From Aromatoleum buckelii (GTDB taxonomy: Bacteria > Pseudomonadota > Gammaproteobacteria > Burkholderiales > Rhodocyclaceae), in contig NZ_WTVH02000010.1 in assembly GCF_012910785.2 (NCBI RefSeq), forward strand, positions 558,001 to 622,000: DNA of 64,000 bases. Direction: 5' to 3'. Both the position numbers and the translations under genes were made by a program. Under the pieces are notes generated by a model. The model searched no databases and had not been told where the DNA came from. It was given only the letters and a program-made list of their open reading frames with translations. Shown one piece after another: positions 46,078 through 57,147 of this stretch. How positions within the stretch are numbered: position 1 is the first letter of the stretch; every line of letters begins with the position of its first letter.

Positions 46078-47416
46078 CGGCGCCCTCGCGCATCACCGCC
46101 TCGATGTCGGCGATCGAGCGTGGCGCCGCATCGGTGATGAATTCGCACCCGGTTGCGGTGACGACGGCATCGTCCTCGATGCGCACGCCGATGTTCCAGA
46201 ACGCTTCCGGCACGTCGGCGGCGGCGCGGATGTAACAACCCGGCTCGACCGTCAGCACCATGCCGGGTTCGAGCGGCCGCCACTCGCCGGCGCGCTTGTA
46301 TTCGCCCGCGTCATGGACATCGCGGCCGAGCCAGTGGCCGGTGCGGTGCATGTAGAAGCGCCGGTAGAGGCCTTGTTCGATGACGGCATCGAGCGGGCCG
46401 GAGAGCAGGCCGAGATCGAGCAGGCCTTGCGCGATGACCCGCACCGCGGCGTCGTGCGGGTCGTTCCACAGCACGCCGGGACGGATCATGTCTTTCGCAG
46501 CGCGCTGCGCGGCGAGCACGAGTTCATAGACGTCCCGCTGCGCGCCGGTGAACCGGCCATTGACGGGAAATGTCCGGGTGATGTCGGACGCGTAGCCGTC
46601 GAGCTCGCAGCCGGCATCGATCAGCAGCAGCTCGCCGTCGGCCATCATGCGATCGTTCTCGACGTAGTGCAGCACGCATGCATTCGGGCCGCTGGCGACG
46701 ATCGACGGGTAGGCGGGCGCCTGGCTGCCGGCGCGGCGAAAGCTGTACAGGAGTTCGGCCTCGACCTCGTATTCGTGGCGGCCGGGGCGGGTCGCGGCCA
46801 TCGCGCGCCGGTGGCCGTCACCCGAGATTGCGGCTGCGCGGCGCATGATTGCGAGCTCCGAGTCGTCCTTCACAAGGCGCATTTCGTCGAGCTCGGTACG
46901 CACGTCGTGGATCGCATGCGGGGGCACTGCGCCGGCGCGCGCGTTCGCCCGCACTGTGTTCAGTGCGCGCATCACGCGGGCGTCCCAGTCGGCTTCGTAG
47001 CCCAGGGCGCACCACAGCTTCGGCTGGTTCGCGAGGAGGTCGGGCAGGCGCTGGTCGAGGTCGCCGATCGTCCACGCTTCGTCGAAGCCGAAGCGCTCGC
47101 GGGCCGCATCGGGGCCGAAACGGTAACCGTCCCAGATCTCCCGTTCCTCGTTCTTCTCGCGGCAGAATAGGATCGAGCGCGGGGATTCGCCGGCAACCAG
47201 CACGACCACCGCTTCGGGCTCGCCGAAGCCAGTCAGGTAATGGAAGTAGCTGTCGTGGCGGAACGGATAGTGCGTGTCCCGGTTGCGCGTGCATTCGGCG
47301 GCGGTCGGCAGCACCGCGATGCCGCCGCCGAGCGCGTTCATGCGCGCGAGAAGTCGTTCGCGGCGGGCGTGAAACGGGGCGATGTCGGGCACGGGGCGCT
47401 CTGAAAGGTTTTTCAT
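46064..47416 (-). CDS. pepP: Xaa-Pro aminopeptidase P
   Basis: A 450-aa dinuclear metallopeptidase (M24B) that removes N-terminal residues preceding proline. The N-terminal domain has RNRDTHYPFRHDSYFHYLTGF; the pita-bread catalytic domain supplies metal ligands in LLIDAGCELDGYASDITRTFPV, HRTGHWLGRDVHD, MVLTVEPGCY and GVRIEDDAVVT. It is cotranscribed with the UbiH-family gene. Confidence 0.95.
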   Translation of the reverse strand: MKNLSERPVPDIAPFHARRERLLARMNALGGGIAVLPTAAECTRNRDTHYPFRHDSYFHYLTGFGEPEAVVVLVAGESPRSILFCREKNEEREIWDGYRFGPDAARERFGFDEAWTIGDLDQRLPDLLANQPKLWCALGYEADWDARVMRALNTVRANARAGAVPPHAIHDVRTELDEMRLVKDDSELAIMRRAAAISGDGHRRAMAATRPGRHEYEVEAELLYSFRRAGSQAPAYPSIVASGPNACVLHYVENDRMMADGELLLIDAGCELDGYASDITRTFPVNGRFTGAQRDVYELVLAAQRAAKDMIRPGVLWNDPHDAAVRVIAQGLLDLGLLSGPLDAVIEQGLYRRFYMHRTGHWLGRDVHDAGEYKRAGEWRPLEPGMVLTVEPGCYIRAAADVPEAFWNIGVRIEDDAVVTATGCEFITDAAPRSIADIEAVMREGAGATA

Positions 47417-47485
47417 GAATTCATTATGGCACGGGGCGATTTGCGGTTTCGACCCTGCGGAACCGACCCTGTTCGCGAGCGGCGC

Positions 47486-49216
<1,731 letters not shown>

Positions 49217-49279
49217 TTATCAAAGGCTTCGACCGTGCCGCTCGCCGTCGGGCTGACTCTTGACGATTGGGGAAGACGC

Positions 49280-51712
49280 TTGCGCGAAACGCGATTGAGA
49301 ACGCGGCTGAAGCTTATCCCGCTGCTGATGTGCTGCTTCTCGGGAGCTGCGGTGGCGGCAGGATTGCCACGTCTGGTGGTTTCCCCGGACCTGGTGAAGA
49401 GCCGGCCGGAACGCCCGGCCGGACAGGCGCCGGCCCGAAGCGCGGAGGCGCCTGAGGTGCAGGCGCCGCCGCCTGCACCGGCGAGGCCATCGACCACGCC
49501 GGAATCGCCACCGGCTGCCGTGCCCCCAGCGGCCGGAGTTCCCGCCGAACCGGCTGCCGACCCTGCGGCGGCGGAAAGCCCGCCGATCGCTGCGGGATCG
49601 ACCGAAATCCGCGCGCAACAGATCAGCGGAACGCGAGCCGTCGAGCTGGTCGCCGAAGGCAACGCCGAGCTGCGGCGCGACGGAATATTGCTGTCAGCCG
49701 ACCGGCTGACATACAACGAGCTGACCGACGAGGCGCGGGCCGAAGGCAATGTGCTGCTGGCGCAGGGCACGGACCGGGTCGAGGGGCCACGTGCCAATCT
49801 GAAGATCGCCGAGCAGGTTGGCGAATTCGAGGCGCCGGAATACCGTTTCAGTCGCCGCTCCGATCCTGCGCCTGGCGAGCCCGTGCGCGAGATCTCCGGC
49901 AGCGGGCATGCCGACGTGATGCACTTCGAAGGCGAGAACCACTACCGCCTGGAGAACGCGACGTGGTCGACCTGCCAAGCCGACGACCCGGACTGGTACA
50001 TCAAGGCGCGCGACCTCGAGCTCGACTACGATCGCGAAGTCGGCGTCGTGCGCGGCGGGTCGGTGATCTTCCAGGACGTGCCGATCTTCTGGTGGCCGTG
50101 GGCGGAATTTCCGCTCGTCGCCCAGCGCCAGTCGGGTTTCCTCTCGCCGACGGTCGGCGTTTCGAACAAGGCCGGCGTCGACATCTCCGTGCCCTATTAC
50201 TGGAACCTCGCGCCGAACTACGACGCGACGTTCGCGCCGCGCTTCATGGGGCGCCGCGGCGTACAACTTGGGGGTGAGTTCCGTTACCTGACGCCCGGCT
50301 ACCGCGGCGAGTCCCGCGTCGAATGGCTGCCGCGCGACGCCGTCACCGGCGAGGAGCGCGCGCTCGGATCGGTGCAGCACCAGCAGCGGATCACGCCGAA
50401 CCTGTACGGTTCGCTCGACCTGAACGCCGTTTCCGACGACCAGTATTTCGAAGACCTCAGCTCGCGCCTGTCGGTCGCGTCGCAGGTCAACCTGTTGCGC
50501 GAAGGCCGGCTCAGCTATGTCGCGAGCGACTGGTGGAGCGCGTCGGCGCTGGTGCAAAGCTACCAGACGCTGTCCGGCGAAGATCCTTACCGGCGCCTGC
50601 CGCAGCTGTTGCTGAACGCGAACCGGCAGGACATGGCGGCGGGGACGGTCTTCGGCTTTCGCGGCGAATACGTGCAGTTCGAACACTCGGACAGCCGCAA
50701 GGCGGAAGGCAGCCGCTTCACGCTGTATCCGCAGCTGTCATTGCCGTTCGAGCGGCCGGGCTACTACGTGACGCCGAAAATCGGCGTGCATCACACGCAG
50801 TACGCGCTCGATCGCGACCTGGCCGGCGAGAGCGACTCGATCACGCGAACGCTGCCGATCTTCACGCTCGACAGCGGACTCCACTTCGAGCGCGACACGA
50901 CGCTGTTCGCCCGCGACTATCTCCAGACGCTGGAGCCGCGCATCTACTATGTGCGCACGCCGTACCGCAATCAGGACGACATCCCGGTTTTCGACACGGC
51001 CCGCTTCGACTTCGGCTTCGCGCAGATCTTCTCCGAAAACCTCTATGCCGGCGGCGACCGCATCGCCGACGCGAACCAGGTCACTGCGGCCGTGACGTCG
51101 CGGCTGATCGATCCGGGAACCGGGGCCGAGCGCCTGCGCGCAACCGTCGGCCAGCGCTACTATTTCGACGACCAGCGCGTCACGCTGCCGGGCGAACCGC
51201 GCCGCGGCGGGCGCCGCGCCGACATGCTTGCGGCGTTCAGCGGGCGCGTGACGACGAGCTCGTCGATCGATTCGGCGTGGCAGTACAACCCGCGCGAGCA
51301 GTTGACGGAGCGCTTCAACTTCACCGTGCGCTATCAGCCGGAATTCGCGAAGGCGCTCAATCTTGGTTACCGTTATTCGCGCGAGGTGCTGGAGGACCTC
51401 GACCTTTCCGGGCAGTGGCCGCTCGGCCGCGGCTGGTACGGCGTCGCGCGCGTGACGCGCTCGCTGAAGGAAAACCGCATCACCGAGACCATCGCCGGCC
51501 TCGAATACGATGGCGGCTGCTGGGTGGTGCGCAGCGCGGTGCACCGCTTCGCGACCAATCCCGACGACGTCACCGAGGCGCTGTTCGTGCAGCTTGAACT
51601 CAACGGCCTGGCCAGTGTCGGTTCCAGTCCGGTCAATCTGCTCAAACGCAGCGTTGCGGGATATGGCAAGATCAACGAACCCGTGTCCGACCGCGTTTTC
51701 GGTGTCTACTGA
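49280..51712 (+). CDS. lptD: LPS-assembly protein LptD
   Basis: Outer-membrane barrel that with LptE inserts lipopolysaccharide into the outer leaflet. TTG 49280, preceded by GGGGA at 6 nt, gives 810 aa with a clean signal peptide (RTRLKLIPLLMCCFSGAAVAA); GTG 49235 is the alternative. After a Pro/Ala-rich stretch comes the LptA-like OstA domain (VELVAEGNAELRRDGILLSA ... NVLLAQGTDRVEGPRANL), then the 26-strand barrel with the WPWAEFPL and LGYRYSREVLEDLDLSGQWPL segments. Four cysteines needed for the usual disulfides are not obvious in the mature part (about two are seen). surA follows. Confidence 0.93.
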   Translation: MRETRLRTRLKLIPLLMCCFSGAAVAAGLPRLVVSPDLVKSRPERPAGQAPARSAEAPEVQAPPPAPARPSTTPESPPAAVPPAAGVPAEPAADPAAAESPPIAAGSTEIRAQQISGTRAVELVAEGNAELRRDGILLSADRLTYNELTDEARAEGNVLLAQGTDRVEGPRANLKIAEQVGEFEAPEYRFSRRSDPAPGEPVREISGSGHADVMHFEGENHYRLENATWSTCQADDPDWYIKARDLELDYDREVGVVRGGSVIFQDVPIFWWPWAEFPLVAQRQSGFLSPTVGVSNKAGVDISVPYYWNLAPNYDATFAPRFMGRRGVQLGGEFRYLTPGYRGESRVEWLPRDAVTGEERALGSVQHQQRITPNLYGSLDLNAVSDDQYFEDLSSRLSVASQVNLLREGRLSYVASDWWSASALVQSYQTLSGEDPYRRLPQLLLNANRQDMAAGTVFGFRGEYVQFEHSDSRKAEGSRFTLYPQLSLPFERPGYYVTPKIGVHHTQYALDRDLAGESDSITRTLPIFTLDSGLHFERDTTLFARDYLQTLEPRIYYVRTPYRNQDDIPVFDTARFDFGFAQIFSENLYAGGDRIADANQVTAAVTSRLIDPGTGAERLRATVGQRYYFDDQRVTLPGEPRRGGRRADMLAAFSGRVTTSSSIDSAWQYNPREQLTERFNFTVRYQPEFAKALNLGYRYSREVLEDLDLSGQWPLGRGWYGVARVTRSLKENRITETIAGLEYDGGCWVVRSAVHRFATNPDDVTEALFVQLELNGLASVGSSPVNLLKRSVAGYGKINEPVSDRVFGVY

Positions 51713-51765
51713 ATCCGGCGGCCGTATTTCAGCGTTACACGAGTCGATTCATTTTTCGAGAAACC

Positions 51766-53115
51766 ATGATACGAATTCCCTTGCGTCGCATTTCCTGGCG
51801 TCGAACTCCATCCCGCCTCAGTCTCGTCCTGTTCGCCGCCCTGTCCTGCGCCGCAGCCCTGTTTCCGGTTCATGCGGCCAATCCCCGCTCCGTCGAAGTC
51901 GACCACATCGCCGCGGTCGTGAACAACGAAGTCATCACGGCGAGGGAATTGCGTGAGCGGGTCGAACAGGCGATTCACCAGCTGAACCGCCAAGGCACGC
52001 CGCAACCGCCAGCCGACGTGCTCGAGCGGCAGTTGCTGGAGCGTCTGGTGCTCGAGCGGGCGCAGTTGCAGCTGGCGCGCGACACGTCGCTGCAGGTCGA
52101 CGAGGCGACGCTCGAGCGGGCGATCGCGCGGATCGCGGAGAGCAACCGCCTGACCATGGCGCAGCTGCAGGCCGCGCTCGAAAAGGACGGGGTCAGCTGG
52201 AGCCGCTTCCGCGACAATATCCGCACCGAAATCCTGCTGACGCGCCTGCGCGAGCGCGAAGTCGACAGCCGCATCGTCGTGACCGACGCCGAAGTCGACA
52301 ACTTCCTCGCGAACAACGCCGACGCACTGTCCGGCGAGGAATTCGAGCTCGCCCACATCCTGATCCGCGTGCCCGAAGCGGCAACGCAGCAGCAGATGGC
52401 GAGCCTCGTGGCGCGCGCCGAAACCGCGAAACAGCGGCTCAACTCCGGGGACGATTTCGCGCGTGTCGCCGCTAGCTATTCCGACGCCCCGGATGCGATG
52501 AACGGCGGTGCGCTCGGCTGGCGCAGCCGCGACCGCCTGCCGCCGCTGTTTGCCGAGGCGGTGCGCGAGCTGAGCCCCGGCAGCGTGTCGCCGGTGCTGC
52601 GCAGCTCCGCTGGCCTGCATATCGTCAAGCTGCTCGACAAGCGCGGCGGCGCGGCGGCCGGGCCCCAGCAACTCGAACAGACGCGGGCGCGTCACATCCT
52701 GATCCGGACTTCGGAAATCCTCAACGACAGCGACGCGGAAAGCCGCCTGCTGGGGCTGCGCGAGCGGATCGTCAACGGCGCCAGTTTCGACGATCTCGCG
52801 AAAGCCCATTCGGCGGACCTGTCGTCGGCGAAAGGCGGCGATCTCGGCTGGCTCAGCCCGGGCGACACCGTCCCCGAATTCGAGCGCGCGATGAACGCGC
52901 TTAAGCCGGGCGAAGTGAGTGCGCCGGTGCGTTCGCCGTTCGGCTGGCATCTGATCCAGGTCGAGGCGCGCCGGGTTCAGGACGTGTCCGACGAGCGCAA
53001 GCGCAATGCGGCCCGCAATGCGCTGCGCGAGCGCAAGGCCGACGAGGCGTTCGAGGATTGGCTGCGCCAGCTGCGCGACCGCACGTATGTCGAGTACCGG
53101 ACCGGCAGGGAATAG
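51766..53115 (+). CDS. surA: Periplasmic peptidyl-prolyl isomerase/chaperone SurA
   Basis: A 449-aa periplasmic chaperone delivering outer-membrane proteins to the BAM complex. It has a signal peptide ending HAAN, the N-terminal chaperone domain (VDHIAAVVNNEVITARELRERV), and two parvulin domains starting near LAHILIRVPE and ARHILIRTSE, each with the GGxLGW motif (GGALGW and GGDLGW). LptD is a major SurA client, consistent with its neighbour. Confidence 0.97.
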   Translation: MIRIPLRRISWRRTPSRLSLVLFAALSCAAALFPVHAANPRSVEVDHIAAVVNNEVITARELRERVEQAIHQLNRQGTPQPPADVLERQLLERLVLERAQLQLARDTSLQVDEATLERAIARIAESNRLTMAQLQAALEKDGVSWSRFRDNIRTEILLTRLREREVDSRIVVTDAEVDNFLANNADALSGEEFELAHILIRVPEAATQQQMASLVARAETAKQRLNSGDDFARVAASYSDAPDAMNGGALGWRSRDRLPPLFAEAVRELSPGSVSPVLRSSAGLHIVKLLDKRGGAAAGPQQLEQTRARHILIRTSEILNDSDAESRLLGLRERIVNGASFDDLAKAHSADLSSAKGGDLGWLSPGDTVPEFERAMNALKPGEVSAPVRSPFGWHLIQVEARRVQDVSDERKRNAARNALRERKADEAFEDWLRQLRDRTYVEYRTGRE

Positions 53116-53124
53116 CTCGGCACC

Positions 53125-54105
53125 GTGGCTTCTCCTCAGATCCTTGCAATCACCAGCGGCGAGCCGGCCGGCATCGGGCCCGAGCTGTGCGCGCACCTCT
53201 CTCGCCGTGACTGGCCGCTGCGCCCGGTCGTGCTCGGCGACCTCGAGCTGATCCGGGCGCGCGCAGACGGCGCGGCGATCGTGCGCGCCTATACGCCGGA
53301 CGTGCCTGCGGCAGCGGGCGTGCTCGACGTGCTGCACCTGCCGCTGAACGTCGCCGCACGACCCAGCCGGCTCGATCCTGCCAATGCCGGCTACGTGCTG
53401 GCGCTGCTCGACCGCGCGCTGCACGGTTGCCGCAGCGGCGAGTTCGGCGCCATCGTCACCGCGCCGGTGCACAAGGGCGTCATCAACGACGCCGGCGTCG
53501 CGTTCAGCGGTCACACCGAATACCTCGCCGAGCACACCGGCACGCCGCGCGTCGTGATGATGCTCGTCGGCGGCGGACTGCGCGTCGCGCTCGCGACAAC
53601 TCACCTGCCGCTCGCGGCCGTGCCGGCTGCGATCACACCGGCGCTGCTCGACGAGACGCTGCGCATCCTGCACGCCGATCTGGTCGGACGCTTCGGGCTC
53701 GTCGCGCCGCGCATTCTCGTCGCCGGCCTCAACCCCCACGCCGGCGAGAGCGGGCACATGGGGCGCGAGGAAATCGACGTCATCGCGCCGGTGCTCGAGC
53801 GCTTGCGCGGCGAAGGCATGCACCTCGTCGGACCGCTGCCGGCCGACACGCTGTTCGTGCCGCATATGCTCGCGCAGGGCGACGCGGTGCTCGCGATGTA
53901 CCACGACCAGGGCCTGCCGGTGCTCAAGCATGCGAGCTTCAGCGGCGGGGTGAACGTCACGCTGGGGCTGCCGATTATTCGCACGTCGGTCGATCACGGC
54001 ACTGCACTCGATCTCGCGGGCACGGGCCGGGCCGATCCGGGCAGCCTGTTCGCCGCGGTCGAACTCGCGATCGCGATGGTGCGCAGCCGGGATGCCGCCC
54101 GATGA
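53125..54105 (+). CDS. pdxA: 4-hydroxythreonine-4-phosphate dehydrogenase
   Basis: A 326-aa NAD-dependent enzyme of pyridoxal phosphate synthesis. Motifs: [51 protein letters not shown] and [16 protein letters not shown]. It starts with GTG 53125, 9 bp after surA, and its TGA overlaps the ksgA ATG. Confidence 0.96.
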   Translation: MASPQILAITSGEPAGIGPELCAHLSRRDWPLRPVVLGDLELIRARADGAAIVRAYTPDVPAAAGVLDVLHLPLNVAARPSRLDPANAGYVLALLDRALHGCRSGEFGAIVTAPVHKGVINDAGVAFSGHTEYLAEHTGTPRVVMMLVGGGLRVALATTHLPLAAVPAAITPALLDETLRILHADLVGRFGLVAPRILVAGLNPHAGESGHMGREEIDVIAPVLERLRGEGMHLVGPLPADTLFVPHMLAQGDAVLAMYHDQGLPVLKHASFSGGVNVTLGLPIIRTSVDHGTALDLAGTGRADPGSLFAAVELAIAMVRSRDAAR

Positions 54106-54899
54106 GCGAACACCGCGCGCGCAAACGCTTCGGCCAGAACTTCCTGTCCGACCCCAACATCATCCGCAAGATCATCGACGCGATCCGCCCGCTGCCGGGC
54201 GAAATCGTTGTCGAGATCGGCCCGGGCCTCGGCGCGATGACCGATCCGCTCGTCGAACGGCTCGGTCACCTGCACGTCGTCGAGATCGATCGCGACCTGA
54301 TCGCCCGCTTGCGCGAACGTTATTCGCCGGAGCGGCTGACGATCCACGAAGGCGACGCGCTGAAGTTCGATTTCGCGACGCTCGGCGCGCCGTTGCGGGT
54401 CGTCGGCAATCTGCCGTACAACATCTCGACGCCGCTGCTGTTCCACCTCGCGGAGTTCGCGGCCCACGTGCGCGACATGACTTTCATGCTGCAGAAGGAA
54501 GTCGTGATGCGCATGGTCGCCGAGCCGGGCACCGAGGACTACGGCCGCCTGTCGGTGATGCTGCAGTACCGCTTCCGCATGGGACGGCTGTTCGACGTGC
54601 CGCCCGGGGCGTTCCGCCCCGCGCCGAAAGTCACGTCGAGCATCGTCCGCATGATGCCGCTGCCGGCAGAGCAGCGCACCGCGAAGGACGAGGCGCTGCT
54701 CGAGCGCGTCGTTGCCGGGGCGTTCGGCCAGCGCCGTAAGACGCTGCGCAACACGCTGCGCGAATGGCTCGACGAAGCGGATTTCCCTGCGCTCGGGATC
54801 GACCCGGGCCTGCGCGGCGAACGCCTGACCGTAGCCGACTACGTCGCGATCACGAACTACATCGCCGCGAGGTCGCCGCGCGCGCTCGCCAACGCGTGA
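54102..54899 (+). CDS. ksgA: 16S rRNA dimethyladenosine transferase
   Basis: A 265-aa SAM-dependent enzyme that dimethylates the two adjacent adenosines near the 3' end of 16S rRNA. N-terminal [18 protein letters not shown], motif [18 protein letters not shown], catalytic [11 protein letters not shown], and C-terminal [13 protein letters not shown] are all present. Its ATG overlaps the pdxA stop (ATGA). It ends the lptD-surA-pdxA-ksgA unit. Confidence 0.97.
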   Translation: MSEHRARKRFGQNFLSDPNIIRKIIDAIRPLPGEIVVEIGPGLGAMTDPLVERLGHLHVVEIDRDLIARLRERYSPERLTIHEGDALKFDFATLGAPLRVVGNLPYNISTPLLFHLAEFAAHVRDMTFMLQKEVVMRMVAEPGTEDYGRLSVMLQYRFRMGRLFDVPPGAFRPAPKVTSSIVRMMPLPAEQRTAKDEALLERVVAGAFGQRRKTLRNTLREWLDEADFPALGIDPGLRGERLTVADYVAITNYIAARSPRALANA

Positions 54900-54928
54900 T
54901 CCCGGGACAGCAGATCGCCCCGTAGCCC

Positions 54929-55123
54929 TCAGGCTTTCCTGAGCGGGCAGGTGCGCAGGCCGAAGAGGGTATAGGCGGGGCACCAGCCGAGCAGCCCGGT
55001 CGTGAGCGGGACGACACCGATCCAGGTCCAGGGACTGCCGATGCCGAGGATGGCGAGAATGACCAGGACCAGCCCGGCGACGATGCGCAGGATCCGGTCG
55101 ATGCCGCCGACGTTTGCATTCAT
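54929..55123 (-). CDS. DUF2892 (YgaP-like) small inner-membrane protein
   Basis: A 64-aa membrane protein: MNANVGGIDRILRIVAG, then two closely spaced transmembrane helices and the family ending CPAYTLFGLRTC, with two conserved cysteines. Such proteins occur with sulfur-handling genes or Crp/Fnr regulators; function unknown. GGAGA precedes the ATG at 55123; the longer frame to 55171 lacks support. It lies 100 bp downstream of the Crp/Fnr gene, with a palindrome in the gap. Confidence 0.8.
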   Translation of the reverse strand: MNANVGGIDRILRIVAGLVLVILAILGIGSPWTWIGVVPLTTGLLGWCPAYTLFGLRTCPLRKA

Positions 55124-55185
55124 GGTGTTCTCCGTTGCGCTGGGTGGATGACGAGCGTATTGGACCACCACAGCGCCGCACGGTC

Positions 55186-55201
55186 TGTAACCTCGGTTAC
55201 A
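55186..55201. promoter_or_regulatory. 16-bp palindrome, likely operator of the adjacent Crp/Fnr regulator
   Basis: TGTAAC-CTCG-GTTACA is a perfect 6-4-6 inverted repeat of Crp/Fnr-site geometry, located between the regulator gene and the DUF2892 gene it precedes, about 63 bp upstream of the latter's start. Confidence 0.6.
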
Positions 55202-55223
55202 CAGCCGCGGCCTCCGCCTCGCC

Positions 55224-55907
55224 TTACTCGTGGCGACCTTCGCTCGCCATACGGCGCAGCCCCGCCGGATCGAGGATCTGGATCTGCTCGCGCGACAGCT
55301 TCACCAGCCCCTGCGCCGCGAAGCCTTTGAGCAGGCGGCTGATGAATTCGCGCACGCTGCCGAGCTCGTCGGCGAGCTGCTGGTGCGTGACGTGCAGCAC
55401 GCGCCCCTTACCGAGCAGCAGGCCGGCGAGGCGCTGGTCGAGCCGTTGGAACGCGACTTCCTCGACCAGTTGCATCAGGTCGGCGATGCGCTCGGCGAAC
55501 AGGTGGAAGACGAAATTGCGGAACGCCGGCTCGGCGAGCAGCGCGTCGAACTCGGCTTTCGGCAGCAGCATCAGCACCGTGTCGGATTCGGTGATGCCGC
55601 GCGCGTTGTAGTCCTCGTGGCCGAGCAGGCAGGACGACGAGATGATGCAGGTTTCGCCCGCCGCGACCCGATACAGCGGCAGCTCGCGGCCGTTGGCGGC
55701 GCACTTGACGACGCGCACCGACCCTTCGACGACGAACGGAAATCCTTCGCATGCCTGGTGGTCGTCGAACAGCACCGCGCCGGCCGGCACGCGCGCCCAG
55801 CGCGCACTGTCGAGCACGCGCTGCCGGGCCGATTCGGACAGCGCGGCGAGTACCGGATAGCGGTGGGCGAGGCGGGCCGGCTCTGGCATGGGCGAAGTCG
55901 TCATCAT
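55224..55907 (-). CDS. Crp/Fnr-family transcriptional regulator
   Basis: A 227-aa regulator: cyclic-nucleotide-binding-like sensor domain (about 20-140: FPFVVEGSVRVVK, GETCIISSSCLLG) and a C-terminal winged helix (THQQLADELGSVREFISRLLKGFAAQGLV). It lacks the N-terminal cysteine cluster of Fnr; Cys residues 53, 69, 86 and 92 could serve a redox role, but this is not shown. The DUF2892 gene downstream is the likely target. Confidence 0.88.
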   Translation of the reverse strand: MMTTSPMPEPARLAHRYPVLAALSESARQRVLDSARWARVPAGAVLFDDHQACEGFPFVVEGSVRVVKCAANGRELPLYRVAAGETCIISSSCLLGHEDYNARGITESDTVLMLLPKAEFDALLAEPAFRNFVFHLFAERIADLMQLVEEVAFQRLDQRLAGLLLGKGRVLHVTHQQLADELGSVREFISRLLKGFAAQGLVKLSREQIQILDPAGLRRMASEGRHE

Positions 55908-55938
55908 CGTCTTTCCGTCGCGCGCTGCGCCGATGGGG

Positions 55939-56700
55939 CTACAACTCGAGTTCGGCGATCACCGGAGCATGGTCGGACGGGCGTTCGAGCTTGCGCGGCG
56001 CCTTGTCGATCGTACACGCGCAGCAGACATCGCGCAGCGCCGGCGACAGCAGGATGTGGTCGATGCGGAGGCCGAAGTTGCGGCGGAACGCGCCCATGCG
56101 GTAATCCCACCACGAAAAGCTCTTTTCGTCCTGCGGAAAAAGCCGGTAAGCGTCGACCAGGCCGAGCCCGGTCAACGCGGCGAAAGCGGCGCGTTCGGCA
56201 GGCGAGACGTGGATCTCGTCCTTCCAGTCCGGATGTGCGTCGCGGTCTTCGGGGGCGATGTTGAAGTCGCCCGTCAGCACCAGCCGCTGATGTGCCTTGA
56301 GTTCTTCGCGCAGCCACTCCGTCAGGGCCGCGAGCCAGCGCAGCTTGTACGCGAATTTCTCCGAGCCGACCGCCTGTCCGTTCGGAAAATACCCGCAGAT
56401 TACGCGCACCCCGTTCACCGTCGCCGCGAGCACGCGTTTCTGTTCGTCATCGAAACCGGGGATGCCGTAGCCGATGTCGGCGAGCGCAGAGCGGCTCAGT
56501 ATCGCCACGCCGTTGTAGGTCTTCTGGCCGCTGAACGCCGCCTGGTAGCCGGCCGCTTCGAGTTCGGCCACCGGAAACGACTTGTCCTCGAGCTTGAGTT
56601 CCTGCAGGCACAGCACGTCGGGCCGGTTGGCCACGAGCCAGTCGAGCACGTGGGGCAGGCGGACCTTGAGGGAGTTTACATTCCAGGTGGCGATTTTCAT
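55939..56700 (-). CDS. xth: Exodeoxyribonuclease III
   Basis: A 253-aa AP endonuclease/3'-5' exonuclease of base excision repair. Motifs: [30 protein letters not shown] with metal ligand E34, [11 protein letters not shown], and the C-terminal [11 protein letters not shown] and SDHAPV with catalytic Asp and His. ATG 56700 gives the invariant N-terminus. Confidence 0.96.
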   Translation of the reverse strand: MKIATWNVNSLKVRLPHVLDWLVANRPDVLCLQELKLEDKSFPVAELEAAGYQAAFSGQKTYNGVAILSRSALADIGYGIPGFDDEQKRVLAATVNGVRVICGYFPNGQAVGSEKFAYKLRWLAALTEWLREELKAHQRLVLTGDFNIAPEDRDAHPDWKDEIHVSPAERAAFAALTGLGLVDAYRLFPQDEKSFSWWDYRMGAFRRNFGLRIDHILLSPALRDVCCACTIDKAPRKLERPSDHAPVIAELEL

Positions 56701-56746
56701 CGTGTGCAGGATGGCCTGGGGATTGAACAGTTTAGCCGGATCGGCG

Positions 56747-56764
56747 GTGTCGAAAATTCTTACA
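56747..56764 (+). promoter_or_regulatory. Shared 18-bp upstream element, copy 3
   Basis: GTGTCGAAAATTCTTACA matches 16 of 18 positions of the element at 3982-3999 and points in the same direction relative to transcription. It lies 75 bp upstream of a sigma-54-type promoter. Confidence 0.55.
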
Positions 56765-56837
56765 TCGTGCGGCGATGCTGCGCGCAGCCCTCGCCGTGCC
56801 CGCTGCAATTCATTGTATTCACGTCGTGTCCTGCACG

Positions 56838-56853
56838 TGGCACAAAACTGGCT
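56838..56853 (+). promoter_or_regulatory. Sigma-54-type -24/-12 promoter of the 59-codon gene
   Basis: TGGCACAAAACTGGCT: a perfect -24 TGGCAC, GG and GC 10 bp apart, and TGGCT (one mismatch) at -12. Predicted start near 56864, about 58 nt before GTG 56922. Confidence 0.6.
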
Positions 56854-56874
56854 TTGGCTCTCGGGAGGCTATGA

Positions 56875-56908
56875 CATGGCGTCATGCATATTCATGCATT
56901 TCGCCATG
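56875..56908 (+). repeat. Inverted repeat enclosing two direct repeats in a 5' leader
   Basis: CATGGCG (56875-56881) and CGCCATG (56902-56908) form a 7-bp stem; between them TCATGCAT occurs twice, 10 bp apart (56882-56889, 56892-56899). The stem ends at the edge of the Shine-Dalgarno of the small gene, so it could affect its translation. Confidence 0.45.
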
Positions 56909-56921
56909 AAAGGGGGCGACG

Positions 56922-57101
56922 GTGGCATTCAGTGGATTGGAAATGCGTGTCGATTGGGCCATGCGCCAGTTCGTCGGGACAATCATGGATTACCTCGCCC
57001 GCGGGGGCGACCATGCGAACGCGCAGATGAACATGACCGAGCGCGGTGTCCCGCTGCACGTGCAGCGGCGCGTGCTGGAGGGAAGTGCCTCCTATCTCTG
57101 A
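56922..57101 (+). CDS. Small protein of unknown function (59 aa), putative RpoN target
   Basis: An open frame from GTG 56922, 5 nt after AAAGGGGG, to TGA 57099; ATG 56943 is an alternative. The product has no signal peptide or transmembrane helix; it reads as an amphipathic helix (MRVDWAMRQFVGTIMDYLARGG) followed by a charged tail (MTERGVPLHVQRRVLEG). Support comes from the Shine-Dalgarno, a sigma-54-type promoter with shared upstream element, and a terminator directly after it. I do not recognise the family. Confidence 0.6.
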   Translation: MAFSGLEMRVDWAMRQFVGTIMDYLARGGDHANAQMNMTERGVPLHVQRRVLEGSASYL

Positions 57102-57107
57102 ATCTCC

Positions 57108-57142
57108 CGCGGCCCCGCTGCCGCCCGGCCAGCGGGGCCGCG
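57108..57142. terminator. Hairpin between the 59-codon gene and prlC
   Basis: Perfect 13-bp stem CGCGGCCCCGCTG/CAGCGGGGCCGCG with a 9-nt loop (57108-57142) in the convergent spacer. No T run; probably stops transcripts from both sides. Confidence 0.6.
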
Positions 57143-57147
57143 GTGGG

